NCBI GenBank assembly: GCA_032158295.1 | Contig: CM063252.1 | Location: 21,162,036 to 21,226,035 of the forward strand | Source of the DNA: Pycnopodia helianthoides | Taxonomy: Eukaryota > Echinodermata > Asteroidea > Forcipulatida > Asteriidae | Reading direction: 5' to 3' | DNA length: 64,000 nucleotides | Part shown: piece by piece, positions 1 through 13,160 of the stretch | Position numbering within the stretch: position 1 is the stretch's first letter | Layout of the letters: each line of letters starts with the position of its first letter | The notes under the pieces: generated by a model | What the model saw: only the letters and a program-made list of their open reading frames with translations | Told to the model about the DNA's origin: nothing | The model's database searches: none | Made by a program: the position numbers and the translations under genes

Positions 1-1619
1 TATAGTTATAGTTACTTCTTACTTTCAACACCATGCAAAGCTTCAAACACCACATTTTTTGTATTAGTCAGGTTCCAAGTTCCAAATTCGGTCAAAGTTT
101 CTTTGTATTTCGCACTTTATATTTCCCTTTTCTTAAAAGTCTTTGTGAACCTCAGGTTCCGTGTAGTAAGCAGTGGGCATGCTCCCCTCCCTGTATTTTG
201 GCCAACTGAAAAAAATAAGGAAAGAAAATCAAATAAAGCAAATTCCAAATTTCAAAATGGTTAAAAAATAATGCATAAAACACTTCTTAAAAATGTCTTA
301 GATTGCACAAGAGAGCATCGTATGTTTAAAAAAAATAATTCCCAGGGCCCTAAAGCGGACCATAGACTCGCGCCATTAACTATAACCCAGATAAGTGGCA
401 TTCATATTGCAAACAAACTAATAGGAAAGTGCCAGGGCCCTCAAGCAGACCATGATTCCAGGCCATTAACTACTTCACATCTGATGTGTGTACATGCAAA
501 ATATTTCGGGGTAAAAATACGGTTAATGTTAAAAAAATGCACGGAACAACGTTGAAGTGTCCTCTTTCAGTCAGTGAAACGGCTGACATGTATACATGCC
601 ATCATACAATCCTTGTGTAGTGTGCACAGGCATGCACCTATCGTGCTATGCTTCCTTTCCCCCTGTACAATGAGGGATAAGGGTACTGGGGATTATTGTG
701 TAATCCCTGATTCCAGACCTTTATCCTTTCCTTGTACAAGTGAGGACTGTGATCGAGAGATACATGGGCTGCCACCATGGTTTGTAATTGTATTGGGCAT
801 ATGGGAGGCAAGTCAGAGATTCCAGAATGCCTTGGCTGATTATCTACTGTGGCTCACGGCCAAGATTTGGGCCTATTCATTACAAGACAGAATTTCTCAA
901 AAGAGAACAAACAATTCACACGTATTTTATGGGAACTGGTTGTCTTTACTTATTCAATCAGGATTTCATTATGACAGTTCTTCAAAAAAATTGGAAGTTC
1001 TGAAAAGTTCTTGGAAAAAATACTGTGCAAAGGCGAGGTTAGGATTTTGTGATAAGGATGTGAAGTGGTTAAGGCTTTGCGCTATGTTCATTTTGTACAA
1101 AAGCCTTGACACTAAAATTATTTCATCTGGCCTGAATTGCTGATTTTACATACATTTCAGTTGAAGCTGTGTGTGGAGCACCAGATATCAAAAAAAAATT
1201 TGTCAAGCATTGGTGATGCACTGACCATAGAGCAAGCACCGACACATAATGACTAGTCTTCATAAACATGACAATTATTAACCTTCATCCAAAGGTGACT
1301 GCAAGGCTCAAGTCATAATAGAATCATTGTAACAATGTTCTTCCAATACAATGATGGTTTAGGGTTCATTTCAGTTGATCAGAATGGGCAAACCATTGCT
1401 GGAGGGTTGGGGAGGGAATATATTATACCCCCTACTTTTTGGACCAGAGAGGATGGCTCTTAGGATCACCCTACCTCCAGATTTTGAAAAGTGGTAAACA
1501 AAATTGGCCTTTACTGGACTAACTAATACCAATTGTAAATACATAATCAACTTGTCTCTTAATTTCCTAATTTCTTACATTTTTTTTAATAATACTTGGG
1601 GTTGAACGAAGAAAAATTG
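1..1619. other. Intergenic, no gene recognised
   Basis: AT-rich. Two imperfect copies of a ~45 bp block (CAGGGCCCT, then GACCAT, then CCATTAACTA) lie near 341–385 and 430–475. The longest open frame (574–1143) has no homology I recognise. Confidence 0.6.
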
Positions 1620-1695
1620 ACCAAAGCGGGATTTGAAACAACGACCTCGAAAATAACATGCTGACGCACTACCAACTGAGCTACCTATATTGGTT
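1620..1695 (-). mobile_element. tRNA-derived SINE head (tRNA-Lys-like)
   Basis: The minus strand reads TAGGTAGCTCAGTTGGTAG, an A box context, and later GTTTCAAATCCC, a B box context, at tRNA spacing. The acceptor stem does not close, so this is a SINE head or tRNA pseudogene and not a tRNA gene. Confidence 0.6.
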
Positions 1696-1951
1696 TCCCT
1701 ATTTTGTCAATATGGGTGCCAGTCAGAAGCCATACAACTTTTAACTGCTGTGTCTCTAATGATTTGGAAATTCCTCTGGGATTGTTTTCATTGCCTCTCA
1801 CCTCATTCATAAATTAACATTAGGATTACTGAAAATGTTCAACTTGGATATTAGCCTTCAAGTTTGCACCCATCCTATCTGAAAATCCTGAATCTGCCCG
1901 TCTACCATAAACATCCCCATTGCTTTGCTTAGATGAGAGTTTGCTTGATTT

Positions 1952-2378
1952 TTAAAGGAACATTACAGAATTGGTTATTGCTAACAAAACAGTTGCTGGC
2001 AGTGTAAGCACTTTAATTATGTAATCCACCATGTACATAAACTGACAAACCTGTAGAAGTTTGAGATCGATCGGCCATCTGGGTCACGAGAAAATAGTGA
2101 AAAATCGATTACACTTTGGCATGAAATCATATAGATTCAACAAATGAATAAAACGCTCACTGAGCAATAAACTCCAATCGGAAAATTAGTTTATTTATTT
2201 CTCAACATATATGGAATTCAGACAGAAATACCAAGTTTGGAGTTGATATACCAATAGGGATGTTTTCTACATTTTCTACTAGCATCATCATTAGATTGTG
2301 TAAGTTTTATGTAAATCTGTGATCAACAAGTTTATTTTACAAGTTTTTTTCTTACCAATTCTGTAATGTTCGTTTGAA
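1952..2378. mobile_element. TTAA-flanked MITE, family 1 (copy 1)
   Basis: Starts TTAAAGGAACATTACAGAAT and ends with the matching inverted end CCAATTCTGTAATGTT. Internal blocks such as GGCCATCTGGGTCACGAGAA match, inverted, the copies at 49013 and 54264, so this copy lies in the opposite orientation. The right TTAA is mutated. Confidence 0.8.
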
Positions 2379-3236
2379 CAATGCAAAGTTTAAGATAATA
2401 TCACTTATTATGGCCTGAATAAAATCAATGGTTTTCACTGCGATAACTGCACTTAAACATCATGGATTAATGTAAAACTAGCTATAGGTAGTTTGTAAGT
2501 GGAATCCCCAAGAAGCCTATTGAGTATTAGAGCTACATGTAATGAGCCATGGTGATTAGGGCTAACACATGAGTGTTGTGAGATATTATACAAGGGTAAT
2601 TACACATTTGAAACATTTATTCTTTGAATCAGAATTCATGGATTGTTTTGAAGTTTAGTTGTTGACTCCCAACAGGGAAAGAGAGCTAATTTATGTCAGG
2701 TGTATGTGTGTGATGTTAAAATTTAGGGATTGTCATTAAACTTGTTTTATATCTTTGCAGTAGATTTCCCTGGAAGCTTCGAAAAAAAAGCAGTTAAGTC
2801 CAACCAGAAATGGTTGTCATAGAAACAAAAACTGTAGCGAGACCTCATGGATTGTCATGTTGATTTTAAGCTTGATAGTGGAACCTTAAAACATTTTTAT
2901 TTTGATGGGTACATGTAAAGTTAGGAGGCTTAAAAATTATTTGTCATTACTGAAATCAACTTAAACTTGGTGGTTAATTTGTAAGTGGAACCCTGAACAA
3001 AAAAGAAGGAAAAATAGTGATTTAAGGGCAACAAGTTAGAGGCTAGAATAGAACTTCAATAGATACTTTGATTTTATAGACTGTCATGTTGATTTTATGT
3101 TCCAATGACATGGTATGGAAATTGAGATTCAATCTGATACTATTAACCTATTCAGACTCGGTAGATATCTTGTGAGTAAAACCCCCAAAAGTTTTATTGA
3201 ATGAGGGACAGGTCCAAAATCATTTAATAAGGGCTC
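2379..3236. other. Intergenic, left flank of satellite 1
   Basis: Degenerate direct repeats (ATGGATTGTCATGTTGATTTTA near 2846 and ACTGTCATGTTGATTTTATG near 3081; TTTGTAAGTGGAA at 2490 and 2979). No gene seen. Confidence 0.5.
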
Positions 3237-6200
3237 GATCTCCGAGGACGCGTGGGGCTGGTATCCTGGGACCTGCACGTGGTGGCCCTGCTTTAGACTA
3301 ACCTTACCAGGATTGTTGGGCGGAGTTTCGATTGTTGGGCGGTGGCTCGATTGGTGGTGCATTGGCTCGAATGGCTGTGCGGGGTTCCGATTGGTGGCAT
3401 GGATACGAAGAAAAAAAAATGGATTGATCTCATCGATAGATAGGATGAAGAAAATGGCAATTCCAAACTTAAAAGGGACTTGGACACATACAACCAAGGT
3501 ATGTGGAGTCCTACTCCGGGCCAGGGTAACAGCTGGTTGTCGATCTTAAAGGTGCATGAGGCTGCTCCATCAAGGAGCATGGTACTGGTGTTATCACAAA
3601 TGGTTGACAAACGGGAGTAGTTCCTAATTAGGGACCACGTTAGTAGAAGTAGAGGACTGCCCTGGTTCTCAGGGTGGCGGACCGGACCCTTCCGAAAGGG
3701 AGGTGCAATGGCCTTGACGATCTCCGAGGACGCATGGGGCTGGTATCCTGGGACCTGCACGTGGTGGCCCTGCTTTAGACTAACCTTACCAGGATTGTTG
3801 GGCGGAGTTTCGATTGTTGGGCGGAGTTTCGATTGTTGGGCGGAGTTTCGATTGTTGGGCGGTGGCTCGATTGGTGGTGCATTGGCTCGAATGGTTGTGC
3901 GGGGTTCCGATTGGTGGCATGGATACGAAGAAAAAAAAATGGATTGATCTCATCGATAGATAGGATGAAGAAAATGGCAATTCCAAACTTAAAAGGGACT
4001 TGGACACATACAACCAAGGTATGTGGAGTCCTACTCCGGGCCAGGGTAACAGCTGGTTGTCGATTTTAAAGGTGCATCAGGCTGCTCCATCAAGGAGCAT
4101 GGTACTGGTGTTATCACAAATGGTTGACAAACGGGAGTAGTTCCTAATTAGGGACCACGTTAGTAGGAGTAGAGGACTGCCCTGGTTCTCAGGGTGGCGG
4201 ACCGGACCCTTCCGAAAGGGAGGTGCAATGGCCTTGACGATCTCCGAGGACGCGTGGGGCTGGTATCCTGGGACCTGCACGTGGTGGCCCTGCTTTAGAC
4301 TAACCTTACCAGGATTGTTGGGCGGAGTTTCGATTGTTGGGCGGAGTTTCGATTGTTGGGCGGAGTTTCAATTGTTGGGCGGAGTTTCGATTGTTGGGCG
4401 GTGGCTCGATTGGTGGTGCATTGGCTCGAATGGTTGTGCGGGGTTCCGATTGGTGGCATGGATACGAAGAAAAAAAAATGGATTGATCTCATCGATAGAA
4501 AGGATGAAGAAAATGGCAATTCCAAACTTAAAAGGGACTTGGACACATACAACCAAGGTATGTGGAGTCTTACTCCGGGCCAGGGTAACAGCTGGTTGTC
4601 GATCTTAAAGGTGCATCAGGCTGCTCCATCAAGGAGCATGGTACTGGTGTTATCACAAATGGTTGACAAACGGGAGTAGTTCCTAATTAGGGACCACGTT
4701 AGTAGGAGTAGAGGACTGCCCTGGTTCTCAGGGTGGCGGACCGGACCCTTCCGAAAGGGAGGTGCAATGGCCTTGACGATCTCCGAGGACGCGTGGGGCT
4801 GGTATCCTGGGACCTGCACGTGGTGGCCCTGCTTTAGACTAACCTTACCAGGATTGTTGGGGTTCATTGGCGAGTTTCGATTGTTGGCGAGTTTCGATTG
4901 TTGGGCGGGTGGGCGTTCGATTGGTGGTGCATTGGCTCGAATGGTTGTGCGGGTTCCGATTGGTGGCATGGATACGAAGAAAAAAAAATGGATTGATCTC
5001 ATCGATAGAAAGGATGAAGAAAATGGCAATTCCAAACTTAAAAGGGACTTGGACACATACAACCAAGGTATGTGGAGTCTTACTCCGGGCCAGGGTAACA
5101 GCTGGTTGTCGATCTTAAAGGTGCATCAGGCTGCTCCATCAAGGAGCATGGTACTGGTGTTATCACAAATGGTTGACAAACGGGAGTAGTTCCTAATTAG
5201 GGACCACGTTAGTAGGAGTAGAGGACTGCCCTGGTTCTCAGGGTGGCGGACCGGACCCTTCCGAAAGGGAGGTGCAATGGCCTTGACGATCTCCGAGGAC
5301 GCGTGGGGCTGGTATCCTGGGACCTGCACGTGGTGGCCCTGCTTTAGACTAACCTTACAGGATTGTTGGGCGGAGTTTCGATTGTTGGGCGGAGTTTCGA
5401 TTGTTGGGCGGTGCTCGATTGTGGTGGGTCATTGGGCTCGAATGGTTGTGTCGGGGTTCCGATTGGTGGCATGGATACGAAGAAAAAAAAATGGATTGAT
5501 CTCATCGATAGAAAGGATGAAGAAAATGGCAATTCCAAACTTAAAAGGGACTTGGACACATACAACCAAGGTATGTGGAGTCTTACTCCGGGCCAGGGTA
5601 ACAGCTGGTTGTCGATCTTAAAGGTGCATCAGGCTGCTCCATCAAGGAGCATGGTACTGGTGTTATCACAAATGGTTGACAAACGGGAGTAGTTCCTAAT
5701 TAGGGACCACGTTAGTAGGAGTAGAGGACTGCCCTGGTTCTCAGGGTGGCGGACCGGACCCTTCCGAAAGGGAGGTGCAATGGCCTTGACGATCTCCGAG
5801 GACGCGTGGGGCTGGTATCCTGGGACCTGCACGTGGTGGCCCTGCTTTAGACAAACCTTACCAGGATTGTTGGGCGGAGTTTCGATGTTGCGGATTTCAT
5901 TGTTGGGCGGTGGCTCGATTGGTGGTGCATTGGCTCGAATGGTTGTGCGGGGTTCCGATTGGTGGCATGGATACGAAGAAAAAAAAATGGATTGATCTCA
6001 TCGATAGAAAGGATGAAGAAAATGGCAATTCCAAACTTAAAAGGGACTTGGACACATACAACCAAGGTATGTGGAGTCTTACTCCGGGCCAGGGTAACAG
6101 CTGGTTGTCGATCTTAAAGGTGCATCAGGCTGCTCCATCAAGGAGCATGGTACTGGTGTTATCACAAATGGTTGACAAACGGGAGTAGTTCCTAATTAGG

Positions 6201-9200
6201 GACCACGTTAGTAGGAGTAGAGGACTGCCCTGGTTCTCAGGGTGGCGGACCGGACCCTTCCGAAAGGGAGGTGCAATGGCCTTGACGATCTCCGAGGACG
6301 CGTGGGGCTGGTATCCTGGGACCTGCACGTGGTGGCCCTGCTTTAGACTAACCTTACCAGGATTGTTGGGCGGAGTTTCGATTGTTGGGCGGAGTTTCGA
6401 TTGTTGGGCGGAGTTTCGATTGTTGGGCGGAGTTCGATTTGGCGGAGTTTCGAGTTTGGCTCGAATGGTTGTGCGGGGTTCCGATTGGTGGCATGGATAC
6501 GAAGAAAAAAAAATGGATTGATCTCATCGATAGAAAGGATGAAGAAAATGGCAATTCCAAACTTAAAAGGGACTTGGACACATACAACCAAGTATGTGGA
6601 GTCTACTCCGGGCCAGGGTAACAGCTGGTTGTCGATCTTAAAGGTGCATCAGGCTGCTCCATCAAGGAGCATGGTACTGGTGTTATCACAAATGGTTGAC
6701 AAACGGGAGTAGTTCCTAATTAGGGACCACGTTAGTAGGAGTAGAGGACTGCCCTGGTTCTCAGGGTGGCGGACCGGACCCTTCCGAAAGGGAGGTGCAA
6801 TGGCCTTGACGATCTCCGAGGACGCGTGGGGCTGGTATCCTGGGACCTGCACGTGGTGGCCCTGCTTTAGACTAACCTTACCAGGATTGTTGGGAGTTGT
6901 GGCGGAGTTTCGATTGTTGGGGGCGGTGGCTCGATTGGTGGTGCATTGGGCTCGATGGTTGTGCGGGGTTCCGATTGGTGGCATGGATACGAAGAAAAAA
7001 AAATGGATTGATCTCATCGATAGATAGGATGAAGAAAATGGCAATTCCAAACTTAAAAGGGACTTGGACACATACAACCAAGGTATGTGGAGTCCTACTC
7101 CGGGCCAGGGTAACAGCTGGTTGTCGATTTAAAGGTGCATCAGGCTGCTCCATCAAGGAGCATGGTACTGGTGTTATCACAAATGGTTGACAAACGGGAG
7201 TAGTTCCTAATTAGGGACCACGTTAGTAGGAGTAGAGGACTGCCCTGGTTCTCAGGGTGGCGGACCGGACCCTTCCGAAAGGGAGGTGCAATGGCCTTGA
7301 CGATCTCCGAGGACGCGTGGGGCTGGTATCCTGGGACCTGCACGTGGTGGCCCTGCTTTAGACTAACCTTACCAGGATTGTTGGGCGGAGTTTCGATTGT
7401 TGGCGGAGTTTCGATTGTTGGCGAGTTCGATTGGTGAGTTGCATTGTGCGTCGATTGGTTGTGCGGGGTTCCGATTGGTGGCATGGATACGAAGAAAAAA
7501 AAATGGATTGATCTCATCGATAGATAGGATGAAGAAAATGGCAATTCCAAACTTAAAAGGGACTTGGACACATACAACCAAGGTATGTGGAGTCCTACTC
7601 CGGGCCAGGGTAACAGCTGGTTGTCGATCTTAAAGGTGCATCAGGCTGCTCCATCAAGGAGCATGGTACTGGTGTTATCACAAATGGTTGACAAACGGGA
7701 GTAGTTCCTAATTAGGGACCACGTTAGTAGGAGTAGAGGACTGCCCTGGTTCTCAGGGTGGCGGACCGGACCCTTCCGAAAGGGAGGTGCAATGGCCTTG
7801 ACGATCTCCGAGGACGCGTGGGGCTGGTATCCTGGGACCTGCACGTGGTGGCCCTGCTTTAGACTAACCTTACCGTTTTGGCCAGGATTGTTGGGCGGAG
7901 TTTCGATTGTTGGGCGGTGCTCGATTGGTGGGTTTATTGGCTCGCGAATGGTTGTGCGGGGTTCCGATTGGTGGCATGGATACGAAGAAAAAAAAATGGA
8001 TTGATCTCATCGATAGATAGGATGTAGAAAATGGCAATTCCAAACTTAAAAGGGACTTGGACACATACAACCAAGGTATGTGGAGTCCTACTCCGGGCCA
8101 GGGTAACAGCTGGTTGTCGATCTTAAAGGTGCATCAGGCTGCTCCATCAAGGAGCATGGTACTGGTGTTATCACAAATGGTTGACAAACGGGAGTAGTTC
8201 CTAATTAGGGACCACGTTAGTAGGAGTAGAGGACTGCCCTGGTTCTCAGGGTGGCGGACCGGACCCTTCCGAAAGGGAGGTGCAATGGCCTTGACGATCT
8301 CCGAGGACGCGTGGGGCTGGTATCCTGGGACCTGCACGTGGTGGCCCTGCTTTAGACTAACCTTACCAGGATTGTTGGGCGGAGTTTCGATTGTTGGGCG
8401 GTGGCTCGATTGGTGGTGCATTGGCTCGAATGGTTGTGCGGGGTTCCAATTGGTGGCATGGATACGAAGGAAAAAAAATGGATTGATCTCATCGATAGAT
8501 AGGATGAAGAAAATGGCAATTCCAAACTTAAAAGGGACTTGGACACATACAACCAAGGTATGTGGAGTCCTACTCCGGGCCAGGGTAACAGCTGGTTGTC
8601 GATCTTAAAGGTGCATCAGGCTGCTCCATCAAGGAGCATGGTACTGGTGTTATCACAAATGGTTGACAAACGGGAGTAGTTCCTAATTAGGGACCACGTT
8701 AGTAGGAGTAGAGGACTGCCCTGGTTCTCAGGGTGGCGGACCGGACCCTTCCGAAAGGGAGGTGCAATGGCCTTGACGATCTCCGAGGACGCGTGGGGCT
8801 GGTATCCTGGGACCTGCACGTGGTGGCCCTGCTTTAGACTAACCTTACCAGGATTGTTGGGCGGAGTTTCGATTGTTGGGCGGAGTTTCGATTGTTGGGC
8901 GGAGTTTCGATTGTTGGGCGGTGGCTCGATTGGTGGTGCATTGGCTCGAATGGTTGTGCGGGTTCCGATTGGTGGCATGGATACGAAGAAAAAAAAATGG
9001 ATTGATCTCATCGATAGAAAGGATGAAGAAAATGGCAATTCCAAACTTAAAAGGGACTTGGACACATACAACCAAGGTATGTGGAGTCTTACTCCGGGCC
9101 AGGGTAACAGCTGGTTGTCGATCTTAAAGGTGCATCAGGCTGCTCCATCAAGGAGCATGGTACTGGTGTTATCACAAATGGTTGACAAACGGGAGTAGTT

Positions 9201-10440
9201 CCTAATTAGGGACCACGTTAGTAGGAGTAGAGGACTGCCCTGGTTCTCAGGGTGGCGGACCGGACCCTTCCGAAAGGGAGGTGCAATGGCCTTGACGATC
9301 TCCGAGGACGCGTGGGGCTGGTATCCTGGGACCTGCACGTGGTGGCCCTGCTTTAGACTAACCTTACCAGGATTGTTGGGCGGAGTTTCGATTGTTGGGT
9401 GGAGTTTCGATTGTTGGGCGGTGGCTCGATTGGTGGTGCATTTGCTCTAATGGTTGTGCGGAGTTCCGATTGGTGGCATGGATGCGAAGAAAAAAAAATG
9501 GATTGATCTCATCGATAGATAGGATGAAGAAAATGGCAATTCCAAACTTAAAAGGGACTTGGACACATACAACCAAGGTATGTGGAGTCTTACTCCGGGC
9601 CAGGGTAACAGCTGGTTGTCGATCTTAAAGGTGCATCAGGCTGCCCCATCAAGGAGCATGGTACTGGTGTTATCACAAATGGTTGACAAACGGGAGTAGT
9701 TCCTAATTAGGGACCACGTTAGTAGGAGTAGAGGACTGCCCTGGTTCTCAGGGTGGCGGACCGGACCCTTCCGAAAGGGAGGTGCAATGGCCTTGACGAT
9801 CTCCGAGGACGCGTGGGGCTGGTATCCTGGGACCTGCACGTGGTGGCCCTGCTTTAGACTAACCTTACCAGGATTGTTGGGCGGAGTTTCGATTGTTGGG
9901 CGAGTTTCGATTGTTGGGCGGAGTTTCGATTGTTGGGCGGTGGCTCGATTGGTGGTGCATTGGCTCGAATGGTTGTGCGGAGTTCCGATTGGTGGCATGG
10001 ATACGAAGGAAAAAAAATGGATTGATCTCATCGATAGATAGGATGAAGAAAATGGCAATTCCAAACTTAAAAGGGACTTGGACACATACAACCAAGGTAT
10101 GTGGAGTCTTACTCCGGGCCAGGGTAACAGCTGGTTGTCGATCTTAAAGGTGCATCAGGCTGCTCCATCAAGGAGCATGGTACTGGTGTTATCACAAATG
10201 GTTGACAAACGGGAGTAGTTCCTAATTAGGGACCACGTTAGTAGGAGTAGAGGACTGCCCTGGTTCTCAGGGTGGCGGACCGGACCCTTCCGAAAGGGAG
10301 GTGCAATGGCCTTGACGATCTCCGAGGACGCGTGGGGCTGGTATCCTGGGACCTGCACGTGGTGGCCCTGCTTTAGACTAACCTTACCAGGATTGTTGGG
10401 CGGAGTTTCGATTGTTGGGCAGAGATTCGGTTGTTCGGCG
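3237..10440. repeat. Satellite array 1: 14 full units of 482+19n bp plus one partial
   Basis: Units start (GATCTCCGAGGACGCGTGG) at 3237, 3719, 4239, 4778, 5288, 5791, 6287, 6811, 7302, 7803, 8296, 8778, 9297, 9798 and 10317; the last ends near 10440. Lengths are 482, 520, 539, 510, 503, 496, 524, 491, 501, 493, 482, 519, 501 and 519. Clean units follow 482 plus multiples of 19. The step is an inner minisatellite (GATTGTTGGGCGGAGTTTC). The rest of each unit is almost invariant and contains small hairpins: GCTCC/GGAGC, CCTAATTAGG, CCCTG/CAGGG, CCCTT/AAGGG. Many open frames cross the array on both strands, but they follow from the low number of stops in the repeat and are not taken as genes. Identity of the satellite is unknown to me. 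Confidence 0.97.
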
Positions 10441-10795
10441 GTTAAAATTAGCATAAATTATGCATAAATTAAGCACAGCTTGTGAAAGTTGCACTTACAA
10501 TTGTGTTATATTTGTAAAGGAAGTGAAGACGAGTAATGTTTTTGCAAAGTTAATGGGGTAAATATTTGAAAATATTGTTTAATTGTTTCCTGTTGTTTAT
10601 TTAATAATGATAAAAATACACCATTTGTTTTAAATTTGTCGCAAATGAAGAGTTGCTGAAGAATAAATTACTGACAAACACAGAAATAAGAATTTCGTTC
10701 AAATGTTCTTTATTTTATTGTTGTCCAAGTTTAAATTTGAAGTAATATTAGGAAATTCATTTTAAATTTACAAAATAAGCTATAGTCCTCATTCA

Positions 10796-13160
10796 AAGAG
10801 GCCCTCAAAAATTGAAGGGTCCAAAGACACTAACAAACAAAAAAATTAACCCCTAAACCTTTTTAACTCAAAAATCCTGGCCCAAAAAGGCCCATTTTTA
10901 ATATTCGGCCAAAAATTAAAAAGGTCTGAAAACACTTAAAAGTACAAGTTTAACCCCTTGCAGTTTTTTTCACCAAAAATCCTGGCCCGAAAAGGCCCAA
11001 TTGTAAAATTTGGCCCAAAAATAAAAAGCTCTGAAAACACTCAAAAGTACAAGTTTAACCCCTTGCAGTGTTCTTCACCAAAAATCCTGGCCCAAAAAGG
11101 CCCATTTCTCAAATTTGGCCAAAAAAAAAAAAGGTCCGAAAACACTCAAAAGTACAAGTTTAACCCCTTGCAGTTTTTTTCGCCAAAAATCCTGGCCCAA
11201 AAAGGCCCATTTTTAAAATTTGCCCAAAAAATAAAAAGGTCCGAAAACACTCAAAAGTACAAGTTTAACCCCTTGCAGTTTTTTTCGCCAAAAATCCTGG
11301 CCCAAAAAGGCCCATTTCTCAAATTTGGCCAAAAAAAAAAAAAGGTCCGAAAACACTCAAAAGTACAAGTTTAACCCCTTGCAGTTTTTTTTGCCAAAAA
11401 TCCTGGCCCAAAAAGGCCCATTTCTCAAATTTGGCCAAAAAAAAAAAGGTCCGAAAACACTCAAAAGTACAAGTTTAACCCTTGCAGTTTTTTTCGCCAA
11501 AAATCCTGGCCCAAAAAGGCCCATTTCTAAAATTTGGCCAAAAAAAAAAAGGTCAGAAAACACTCAAAAGTACAAGTTTAACCCCTTGCAGTTTTTTTCG
11601 CCAAAAATCCTGGCCAAAAAGGCCCAATTTAAATTTGGCCCAAAAATAAAAAGCTCCTGAAAACACTCAAAAGTACAAGTTTAACCCCTTGCAGTGTTTT
11701 TTCACCAAAAATCCTGGCCCAAAAAGGCCCATTTCTCAAATTTGGCCAAAAAAAAAAAAGGTCCAAAAACACTCAAAAGTACAAGTTTAACCCCTTGCAT
11801 TTTTTTTCACCAAAAATCCTGGCCCAAAAAGGCCCATTTTAAAATTTGGCCCAAAAATAAAAAGGTCCGAAAACACTCAAAAGTACAAGTTTAACCCCTT
11901 GCAGTTTTTTTCGCCAAAAATCCTGGCCCAAAAAGGCCCATTGTTAAAATTTGGCCAAAAAATAAAAAGGTCAGAAAACACTCAAAAGTACAAGTTTAAC
12001 CCCTTGCATGTTTTTTTCGCCAAAAATCCTGGCCCAAAAAGGCCCATTTGTAAAATTTGGCCAAAAAAAAAAGGTCCGAAAACACTCAAAAGTACAAGTT
12101 TAACCCCTTGCAGTTTTTTTCGCCAAAAATCCTGGCACAAAAAAGCCCAATTGTTAAAATTTGGCCCAAAAATAAAAACTCTGAAAACACTCAAAAGTAC
12201 AAGTTTAACCCCTTGCAGTTTTTTTCACAAAAATCCTGGCCAAAAAGGCCCATTTCTAAAATTTGGCCAAAAAAAAAAGGTCCGAAAACACTCAAAAGTA
12301 CAAGTTTAACCCCTTGCAGTTTTTTTCGCCAAAAATCCTGGCACAAAAAGGCCCAATTGTAAATTTGGCCCAAAAATAAAAAGTCTGAAAACACTCAAAA
12401 GTACAAGTTTAACCCCTTGCAGTTTTTTCACCAAAAATCCTGGCCCAAAAAGGCCCATTTCTCAAATTTGGCCAAAAAAATAAAAAGGTCCGAAAACACT
12501 CAAAAGTACAAGTTTAACCCCTTGCAGTTTTTTTCACCAAAAATCCTGGCCCAAAAAGGCCCATTTCTCAAATTTGGCCAAAAAATAAAAGGTCCGAAAA
12601 CACTCAAAAGTACAAGTTTAACCCCTTGCAGTTTTTTTCGCCAAAAATCCTGGCCCAAAAAGGCCCATTTCTCAAATTTGGCCAAAAATTAAAAAGGTCC
12701 GAAAACACTCAAAAGTACAAGTTTAACCCCTTGCAGTTTTTTTCGCCAAAAATCCTGGCCCAAAAAGGCCCATTTGTAAAATTTGGCCAAAAATTAAAAA
12801 GGTCAGAAAACACTCAAAAGTACAAGTTTAACCCCTTGCAGTTTTTTTTGCCAAAAATCCTGGCCCAAAAAGGCCCATTTCTCAAATTTGGCCCGAAAAT
12901 ATAAAGGTCCGAAAACACTCAAAAGTACAAGTTTAACCCCTTGCAGTTTTTTTCACCAAAAATCCTGGCCCAAAAAGGCCCATTTCTAAAATTTGGCCAA
13001 AAAATAAAAAAGTTCAAAAACACTCAAAAGTACAAGTTTAACCCCTTGCAGTTTTTTTCATCAAAAATCCTGGCCCCAAAAGGCCCAATTTAATATTTGG
13101 CCCAAAATTGAAATGGTCCGAAAACACTAAAAAGTACAAGTTTAACCCCTTGCAGTTTTC
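10796..13160. repeat. Satellite array 2: ~22 units of ~105 bp
   Basis: The anchor ACAAGTTTAACCCC recurs at 10944, 11049, 11154, 11259, 11365 and so on to 13136, with spacing 101–106 bp. Most length changes are in A- and T-homopolymers. The first, degenerate unit begins near 10796. Each unit contains GGCCCAAAAAGGCCC. Because 105 is 35 codons, long frames stay open for several units, then shift at indels; this is composition, not a gene. Confidence 0.97.

Noticed and set aside
3129..10454. Dozens of 60–150 aa open frames on both strands
   Set aside because: All follow the satellite period, occur in several frames at once and shift with the 19 bp minisatellite; no start context or homology.
10958..12904. 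Lysine-rich repeat proteins of 90–138 aa
   Set aside because: Product of a 105 bp repeat divisible by three; frames break at homopolymer indels and exist on both strands.
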